Source of the DNA: Hawksworthiomyces lignivorus
Lineage: Eukaryota > Ascomycota > Sordariomycetes > Ophiostomatales > Ophiostomataceae
DNA: 64,000 nt
Direction: 5' to 3'
NCBI GenBank assembly: GCA_002917075.1
Contig: NTMA01000010.1
Coordinates: 62,001 to 126,000, forward strand
Under the pieces are notes generated by a model. The model worked only from the letters and a program-made list of their open reading frames with translations. It was not told where the DNA came from and made no database searches. Positions 56,991-64,000 of this stretch are shown piece after piece (the stretch's first letter is position 1; each line of letters begins with the position of its first letter). A program made the position numbers and the translations under genes.

Positions 56991-57126
56991 AAGTTATCCA
57001 GTCATAAATAAATACGGGAGTGGAAATATGCTTTTGGGAAGTATGCCTCGAGTGATCTTACAAAGGAAGCCGACCGTTTTATTGCGTTTGCAGGTAATCG
57101 CCGGCACCCTGAAAATAAAACACCAC

Positions 57127-57756
57127 GACAAGTGGATATCTGGCTTGTGGCCGGCAAGCTTTTCGCAGCTTACGCAAAATCTCGCGACGAGGGATTGGAA
57201 TCCGCCTTCGGAGAGGCTGAAGAGTGATTTTTCACCTAGTTGGAGTTGGGCCAGCGTCTGGGGGATCATCAGTGTTGGAGAGCTTCTGTCAGATTGGCAT
57301 CCGGGAAATGCCATTTCTGTCATAAAAATTCCACCATTGCCTCGAGTATTATGGGACCTTCTAGCTCCCATTATGAGCCAGCTCTCAGAGTTTCGGGGAC
57401 GTTGTATTCGCTCAAACTTGTTGAAACTATGTTTCAAGAAGACCCTATGTACGGGCCAAAGTATTGTACCCTACGAGAATTACCCCTTCCCAGAGACTGT
57501 AGCTGGAGGCAAGGCCCAGACCATACAGGATGTAGACAACGACATTCTACATCTCGACCCCGACATTCCCATGGCCAACGAGATTGTTAACTCGGCCGTC
57601 TTACTCCCAGTCATGTGCACCGTCCCAAGACAGTCTACGGCTGCTGACAGGCACTTTCTCACCGGGATCGAGACGCCCAGATTTCGCGGGTTAACCGGCT
57701 TATGTCTCACGAGCACAGGCCAAAACAAGGAGAGTACCGGAGGCTGGGTTATTTAG
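57127..57756 (+). pseudogene. C-terminal fragment of a HET-domain-type protein
   Basis: The frame contains DKWISGLWPASFSQLTQNLA and, after about 20 residues, SPSWSWASVWG, the conserved end of heterokaryon-incompatibility proteins (AGLW to PSWSWAS). The N-terminal HET domain is absent upstream, where only about 130 bp separate it from the transcription factor stop. The frame is open upstream to 56953 but without family sequence. I read it as a 5'-truncated remnant; expression would need evidence. Confidence 0.6.
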
Positions 57757-57851
57757 AGCACCGTTGCGCCAAAACAATAATTGGGGAGATTATCGGCCGC
57801 GGCTTCCTTGCACAGAAAATAAGAAAGACTATAGAAGATGGCTAAAGATTC

Positions 57852-58358
57852 TTAACATGACAACCAAACTGTTTGCGATACCTCGTAGGTGGTCGTTGCA
57901 TTGACATTGGTGCCATTGGCAGACGAGAAGGAAAAATATTGCCGCTTCATGAGAAGCCGGGCCGTCGACGATGTCGTTTGCGCCGTGCAGGAGCGAATGG
58001 GCACCATCGTCAGGTCCAGGAGAACGGTCTGGTTGCAATTGCTCAGCTGGCGGAGGTCGCTATAGAGCGCCCAGCTGCTGGAATCGGCCGCATCATCACA
58101 CGGTGGAGGACAGCGTGCGGCGGCCGTGTAGGGGTCATAGCTAGCAGCTGTGGTGATAGGTGCTACAAAAAAGGAAACAAACAAAAGGCTTGCAAGTGTA
58201 AGGAGGAGCGAACTGCCTCGCCCAGGCGAAACTCTAGGGGGCACCGTCCTGGTGGAAAAGCTGTGGTGTATGCCAAAGGTGCAATAAGAGAGGGGCCACG
58301 CTCTTTCCTTGATAGTAGTACTCGCTCGCCATCTTTTCTGCACTGAGGACACAGCCAC
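57852..58358 (-). pseudogene. N-terminal fragment resembling GH18 subgroup C (killer-toxin-like) chitinase
   Basis: The frame has a hydrophobic leader (LLLTLASLLFVSFFVAPITT). It is followed by RCPPPCDDAADSSSWALYSD and LRQLSNCNQTVLLDL, the pattern at the N-terminus of large secreted LysM/GH18 chitinases: a short Cys-rich stretch then 'W..Y..L..L..C....L.D'. After about 168 aa the frame ends, and the DNA beyond (toward 57756) is the HET fragment, so the LysM and catalytic domains are missing. It is probably a truncated remnant. The homology call is by eye and moderate. Confidence 0.45.
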
Positions 58359-59450
58359 AAATATGTATTGTCGTGAACGGATACATCTCGTGTAGAGGAA
58401 ATTGCTTAGCTCTTCGTCGGATGTTGCGGCAGCATGACTATCCGTCTACGACATCCGTTGAAAAAAAAAATTGTCTCTTCGAGAGTGGTGCCTACCTAGC
58501 CGCTCAAGCCCATATAAACCGAAGGAAATAGGCATGCCGCTAAAGCAAACAAATAATTTTACATACTTAACCAAAGGTGCTACCTAGCCAATATTTCCCC
58601 ATTTGGCAACTGTCCCTGTCTGCAACGAAGCTTAGTTACGCCGAAATAAGCTTAAGCTTACGACGTCTCGGCGTCCCGACCATCCCCGCTCTTCGAATTT
58701 AATTTGCAAATCTCCTCAACGGCGACTACGGTGGTTTAAATGTAAAGCTTTTTCGTCTCCTCTTTACATTTTCCTTTTTCTATTTGTTTATTTTTGCATC
58801 TTTATTGACTGCGTTATTTTTAGCAGACCCAGTGGCCACAATTAGCCGTCTACTGAAGAAAATATGTTTTGTCTTTCGGTTCTTGTTCTCTGTCGTGTTC
58901 TCTACGGTGATTAGCACCGCCTTGGGTGGTGCGCGCGAAGCGTAATCTAAATAATTGGGTGGAGGCACGAGTATTTGTTGCATGTTTTCTGTTTCTATGT
59001 CTCTTTCTTTATTTCTTTTTTTCTTTTCTGTTTATTGCCGTCATTTAGCGCTGTCTGTCTTAGGGGCGACTCATGGCGCTTTCTTGGCAAGACTGAATGC
59101 AGTTCAGAAAAGAGATTGCATCCTCTCTGACCCCGCCCAACACCACGAAGTACAACACGCGGGCGAAGCAAAACAATGCGTGCAAGCACAGTCGATGTAA
59201 GCATAAACTATTGAGTGATGCCACTAAGCCACTGTATCAGTACAAAAGGGATTAATCCCCTTAGACACATGTAACAGGCCATGGCAAATACTTTAATAGC
59301 AAATACGACAAATACTTTGATATGCGTCCGTTCTGCCGTCTTGGTCAACCTTCTCCGGATTATAAAGACGGCGGCGACCGTACCGACGTTTGACTTACGT
59401 TTGCAGAGTTCCTTGGCTCTCTACGAGCTGTCTTAGTTGTAGTTACCTGC
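58359..59450. other. Intergenic, no supported gene
   Basis: Only short low-complexity frames (T- and A-rich tracts around 58770-59040). It lies between the chitinase-like fragment and the HET pseudogene. Confidence 0.55.
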
Positions 59451-61939
59451 TTAGACAAGCAACAACTCCTCCGTTCGGCTTTCCTTCCACAGTGACAGCG
59501 CAGTTAGAGCCGCTTCTTCGTTCTCTATGTACGCTTCGCCAATACCCATACGTTCCCAGGCTCCCTTGACCCTGGTTGACCGTTGCAATACGAGGTAGAA
59601 TAATTCGTCCATACTCATAGAGCTATGCCGTAGAATAGCTAGGCAGCGCTGTTGCGGAGCTTCCTGCAATCTGCAACTACTGCACCATTTCGGCTCGTCG
59701 CCACTTCGATACTGGCATCCTGGGAGTTGTGGATCCTGAGCCTCAGAGGGACCTAATAATTTACGTCTGCGTTGCTCTCTCTCTCTATAAGCGTTGTAAT
59801 TGTCCCTCCGGTAAGGCCCTACAAAGCACTCATAGGCGGAATGGTCCTGCTGAAGCTCAGGTTCGCGGATTTCATCGCAGGCTACCTCCCACGCCGCTCC
59901 GTCTGCAGCCCGGACGACGCTGATACGCTGTTTCCGTCTGTCTGTAGGGAACGTTATTTCTCTGATGGATGGCAGGCGTGGGCAGCGGGCCGTTCGGAGC
60001 CATACGGGAACAACGCATCCTCTTATGCGTAATCCCGTTACGGTGCCATTATCAGCTGCTGCCGCAGCCATGACGGTGTGCGTGGCATTATGTGCTGAGC
60101 ACGTTTCGACGCTATGGATATCGATGAGGTAGGTAGTCTTGTAGACAGTATGAAAGCGGACCGGTGCATCGATTGATGCCCAAGACCATGTCGCAACTTG
60201 GGATAATGCGCCACGGCGAGACGGGGCTGACGACAACCTAACTGCTACCGGATGCGGAGGCGGTGGTGTGTGTGGCTGATGCTGCATATTTTGGGACGCT
60301 ATTATCGCTACCATCTTGTCGTCTACGGAGTATAAGAGATGTCTTGGAAGATGCCTAAGAAAGAGGCCTTCTTTATATTCGTACGCCGTAGCTACAGTCG
60401 CTGCCTTTCTCAAGAGAGCTCCGACTATTTGTGCGAGACCATCAATCGCCACCAGCTTGTCCGTAAGCCGTGTCAGTCTGCGCCGGGAAAACTGCTCGAC
60501 AAGGAGCATCCAGCGACGCAATAGCGGCACTTCTAACACGGTATCTGAGTGGCTTTGTAGCCATTCGTTCATATCTCTGGTCAACATGCTCGTCATGGTG
60601 GACTGTGGTAAGTGAAATCGGGGTCCTCGCCGCACTCGCAAAATCGGGCGGTTTGGCACTCCCAGAGCATCTCGGTCCCAAGGAAGCGGAGTCGTCGGCG
60701 CGGAAGAATGGACTCCTGCAGTGTCCAACTGCGGGTGTCCAGGGCCATGGAGCGGCATGTGATGTTGTCGAGGTCGTCGTTTTCGATACGAAGCAGCATT
60801 CGCGTCTGTCCACCAACGCCACTGCCGTCACGGCTGGTGCAGCTGTCGGCAAGCATCCGTGTCCAAAAAATTCGCTGCCGATCTGGCTGGCCTAACGTCT
60901 GAGGTCATAAAAAGCCATTCTTGCAGGAAGCGGAAGCGTGGGCTAGAACGGTCAAGTGAGACAGCTGGTAGATATCACACATTTTGGAAGCCTCACGACG
61001 CCAGTCTTCATCGTCATCCTGCACAATACAGAGTGAATCAACCCATAAGTAGCAGATGCCTAGCTTGCGGCACACAAGCACAGCGTCCTGGATGGTCCGA
61101 GGCAGGGAAGACAATGCAATGCCCTTCAGGTGTGCTTCTTTGTTCGATTGCAGAGTCTTCACGACACCGTCTAAGTCCTGACCCCAGCAATGACTCAGGG
61201 CCACATAAGGTCCCAGCTCAGCACAGTTTTCAATGAGACGGATGAAGTTATCGCTAGCGTTTGACGTTTCTGGTATCCGCACGTCTAATACTCGACGCGG
61301 CATGTATAATGGTGCACGAGAGTCTTGTTCTGATAGTAAAGATGATGGGGGTTTAAAAAGCGAACTTGCGCATTCTGCATGGCTGATGACGCAGTCGGAC
61401 AGTCACTTTGCAGCAAGATGAAATGCAGCCTCAGACCTTGTGTTGGCAATTACTTCAGACCGAGAGCGAAACACGCCCGTCTGTACAGGATTTCCAATAT
61501 CCTCTTCACAGATTACATAGAGACACGGTCAGCTATTTTAAGGGACGGAATGCAAATCTCAGTCACTTACTTTGGTTACTGATTTGTGCATCTTGGAAGT
61601 GATACAACATAATCTCCTCTTTCTTGTCTAATTCTGCAATGACAGAGAGACCTGCTTCCAACTTTTCGATCGTAATCGTGCTTTGCTCTGCGGTGCTGCT
61701 AGTAAGCCATCCTGGCTGCCAGGCCTCCAATGCATCGAGAATGACATGCAACAGACACATCCAAATCGCTTCGCATCGAGCATTCTGCGTGTTGTCGTAT
61801 TGGAAAAGCCGTTGCTGGTGGCTCCGCCTGGTATCCACTTAGCAGCAGCGAGATCGTACATTGCACATTCCTGGCACGCGTTGTCTCCGCCTTCGTCCTT
61901 GTTTCCCGCTGAATCTCCATCAATATCTTGTATGTCCAT
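59451..61939 (-). pseudogene. HET-domain (heterokaryon incompatibility) pseudogene
   Basis: The HET core is clear: RVLDVRIPE, LGPYVALSHCWG, LPRTIQDAVLVCRKLGICYL, WVDSLCIVQDDDEDW and MCDIYQLSHLTVLA, then MALDTRSWTLQESILPRRRL. A later exon-like frame has RRLTRLTDKLVAIDGLAQI and ATWSWASIDAP. Lesions in the same reading path are a TGA at 61403-61405, where AAK is followed by LSDCVISH and families have Trp (TGG to TGA), and a TGA at 60905-60907 after NGFL (CGA to TGA). The path must also change frame near 60600-60630 and again near 61820 without convincing introns. Both stops are the transitions expected of repeat-induced point mutation. HET proteins trigger cell death after fusion of incompatible hyphae; this copy is probably inactive. 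Confidence 0.72.
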
Positions 61940-63728
61940 TTTTGCTATTTATCATTAAACGAAGGTCTCGAAATGAGGTGGAATATCGCCTTGTTTCGTG
62001 ACGAGATGAGTGCCCGACTAAAATTCGGGCTGACTCGTATTCATTTGCTTGCAAGTAAAGCGCAACCCTGAGGCTTGGCCGCTAATAGGCCAAGCAATTT
62101 GCCAGAGGCCAGTTGCCGCAACTGGTGGCAACCTCGCATGGAAGAGATTTTCTGACGAATTCTACGTTGATTTGCGGCAAATAAGGGTTAGTCCTTACTC
62201 GAGCTGAGCTGTCAAATGGCCTCGCCTTGAGCGTTCTATAATTTTTTGTGAGGCAGAGGTACGAAGAATGAATCAACGGTATAAATAGAGAATAAATTTA
62301 ATCAATATAAATGACTACGTTTTTATTTTAGATAAAACTTCGAGTAAGAGGTAACGACTTAGTCGTCGCCGTTTGTCTGAAATTACAAGACCCTTAAACA
62401 TTTTACACTTTTAATATCTTTATTGCACATATTGATGCACTAAGCTCAGTTCTTTAGAGCATAAATCTTATAAGTTTAATTAACTTATACATAGTTATTG
62501 TAGTTTTGTAACATTTGATGATTATTGAGGCTCGTTCTGGACACCGACCTGGACACATACGTCACGATAAAGACCGAGGTATCGATAAGTCATAACTTTG
62601 TTACTTGTCTGAACGTCCAACAACGTTAAAACCCTATATGACAGAATGACATTAATGTCAGTATCGCTGAGATTCACAAACCTAAGCCTCATGACTTCAA
62701 CGATATAATCTTGAGACCAGGAAACACATTCAGACGTTGAAATATCGTCTGTAAATAAGATATCGTTTCGAACATGTTGTACGTTCAATGTACATATACA
62801 TATAAGACTCATGTGGTCAGAAGGACCTACGAGTAATGAACCACCACGTCATCCTACTCAAATCTCTCTTTCGTAAAAGAATGAAAAGCTACGAATAAAA
62901 AGCAGTAACAATTGATTCCGTTATATATATATGTATATTATCTCTTTACTTAACTTAACTCACGTGAAATCTATTGTATCGAGATACACATCAAGAAGTG
63001 TGATAATGATCTTGCGACTTTCTTGGGTCTTGGCCGTATACAACAGGTGTAATTCTGAAATGCTCAAGCATGCTAAGACTAGAAGAAAACGCAATCGCTG
63101 AACTTGTCGTGTTTCTCTTTGGTTTGGTGCCTCTTTTTGGGGCCGGCGTTCCTGTGTGCATTCCGAAAGTATTCTATACAAGTGAAGCAGGGTGATCTAG
63201 CCCCTGATGTCTCAACAAGTACTGATCTGCACCTGATGCCCCGTTTTGTCAGAAGTCGAAGGCCTGTGTAACTCGCCTGGCTTTTCGCCGTCAGTTTTCC
63301 ATCGGTGCAATCATTTCGTGTTGTACGTGGGCACATTGCATTTTGTATATATTGCAAGTTTTATTCGCCAATGCTAAGAGAAGATGCTCTTTGTGAGATA
63401 AGAATTCCAGGTCCTTAGACAAGCCAACTACACCAGCTATTCACGAAATGGGCGCCGGTTGTGGGCTTACATAAAAGATAGGCGATAGTTACGTAAACCC
63501 GATTGCAATTTCGCATACATTGTTGTGGTTGCCAGAGTTGACGGTCTGCGAAGCTGAGAAATACGGAGCTGTACCATTCATACTAATTGGTTGTCATCTT
63601 TTACCACTTGAGCAATGATATATAATGCATATGGTGGTTTTTTTTTGATATTTTATTTTGTAATGCATGAGTTGGTGATATATTTTATAGAAATCACACG
63701 ATACTACAATACTAGAATAGTGGATGCT
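61940..63728. other. Intergenic, very AT-rich in part
   Basis: No supported gene over about 1.8 kb. The block 62280-63000 is the most AT-rich of the window. Two adjacent hairpins lie at 62073-62131. Short frames near 62522 and 62960 look random. Confidence 0.55.
62073..62131. repeat. Two adjacent hairpins
   Basis: First: GCTTGGCC (62073-62080) and GGCCAAGC (62088-62095), perfect 8-bp arms with a 7-nt loop. Second: CCAGTTGC (62109-62116) and GCAACTGG (62118-62125) with a 1-nt centre, extended by TTGCCA (62099-62104) and TGGCAA (62126-62131) across a 4-nt bulge. They are spaced by only three bases. Confidence 0.7.
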
Positions 63729-64000
63729 TTATGCAAGATCTAGGAACTTCTTGGGGATTGGAACATGCACATATCGAATGAACTCTCCGAAGCCCTTGCC
63801 AAGTGCATCCAAGAGACGACAGCTGCTAACCCCTCTACCCAGCGGGCCATAGATCACAAAGTGTACAGCCTTGATATCAGGCATTTCGACGCGTTCTATG
63901 TAATATTCATCCTTCCAATCGGCGCCCATGAGTTCTTGCATCTTCTGCCGCGTCAGCAGAGTCCGCAACCAATCCCACTCTTCTGCGGTGTGCACAAAAA
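63729..64000 (-). CDS. AtuA/DUF1446-family protein, C-terminal end (continues beyond window)
   Basis: Only the last exon or its end is present; the frame is open to the right edge of the window. The 88 visible residues, including EWDWLRTLLTRQKMQELM, YYIERVEMPDIKAVHFVIYG and PLGRGVSSCRLLDALGKGFG, fit the C-terminal AtuA-like ferredoxin-fold domain. That domain is usually fused behind DUF1446 (acyclic terpene utilisation family) in fungi, where it ends shortly after a R/V-P-x-x segment as here. The function of fungal members is unknown. The stop at 63729-63731 is the genuine 3' end. Confidence 0.75.
   Translation of the reverse strand, partial: FVHTAEEWDWLRTLLTRQKMQELMGADWKDEYYIERVEMPDIKAVHFVIYGPLGRGVSSCRLLDALGKGFGEFIRYVHVPIPKKFLDLA

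Noticed and set aside
57873..58346. 157-aa plus-strand frame opposite the chitinase-like fragment
   Set aside because: Arg/Gly-rich shadow of the minus-strand frame, which has a signal peptide and family pattern.
1..64000. CRISPR arrays, bacterial operons, ribosome binding sites
   Set aside because: The sequence is eukaryotic with spliceosomal introns; no regularly spaced repeats of that kind were seen.
1..64000. tRNA or rRNA genes
   Set aside because: I looked for T-loop-like GGTTCGA contexts; those found lie inside coding exons or lack paired stems. A dedicated scan would be decisive.

Overview
The window is genomic DNA of a filamentous ascomycete (Pezizomycotina). Most genes carry short GT-AG introns. 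Typical fungal families are present: HET-domain, Zn2Cys6, PTH11/rhodopsin-like, TRI12-type MFS, SLATT, SET, GH62, and a LEA-like set. Intergenic DNA is long and AT-rich with homopolymer tracts, and several accessory genes carry stops of the CGA/TGG to TGA kind that RIP would produce. A Sordariomycete, perhaps Hypocreales, is my best guess; the species is not identified. All splice sites were placed by eye.

Layout. 0-6 kb: 3' end of an allantoate-permease-type MFS, a RidA-amine oxidase fusion and a GH62 arabinofuranosidase. 6.9-17.6 kb: an NRPS-like A-T-R reductase divergent from an MFS gene, a class II aldolase-like gene, and mitochondrial acetolactate synthase (ILV2) with Thr at the position of yeast Pro192. 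18.9-26.6 kb: five small genes for disordered or LEA-like proteins, two of which end in the same C-terminal motif and share an intron position. 29-41 kb: an integral membrane protein of the fungal rhodopsin/PTH11 type, a SET protein with a signal peptide, SNF5 divergent from a SLATT gene, a TRI12-like MFS, and a truncated transketolase-family pseudogene.

42-57 kb is the most interesting part. It holds a cyclase, a crotonase, an aconitase-family hydratase with an unfamiliar N-terminal extension, an isocitrate lyase/PEP mutase-family lyase, an MFS transporter, a tricarballylate-dehydrogenase-like (TcuA-like) flavoprotein and a Zn2Cys6 regulator. Dehydrogenase, hydratase and lyase in that order would turn a tricarballylate-like acid into an aconitate-like acid, then an isocitrate-like acid, then C-C cleavage products. 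I propose a tricarboxylate-catabolism cluster. The flavoprotein (one frameshift, two stops) and the transporter (a 21-bp duplication-flanked insertion containing a stop) look broken, so the pathway seems to be decaying in this strain unless these are assembly errors.

57-64 kb is gene-poor and degraded: a HET C-terminal fragment, a GH18-like N-terminal fragment, a HET pseudogene, paired intergenic hairpins, and the 3' end of an AtuA/DUF1446-family gene that runs off the window.
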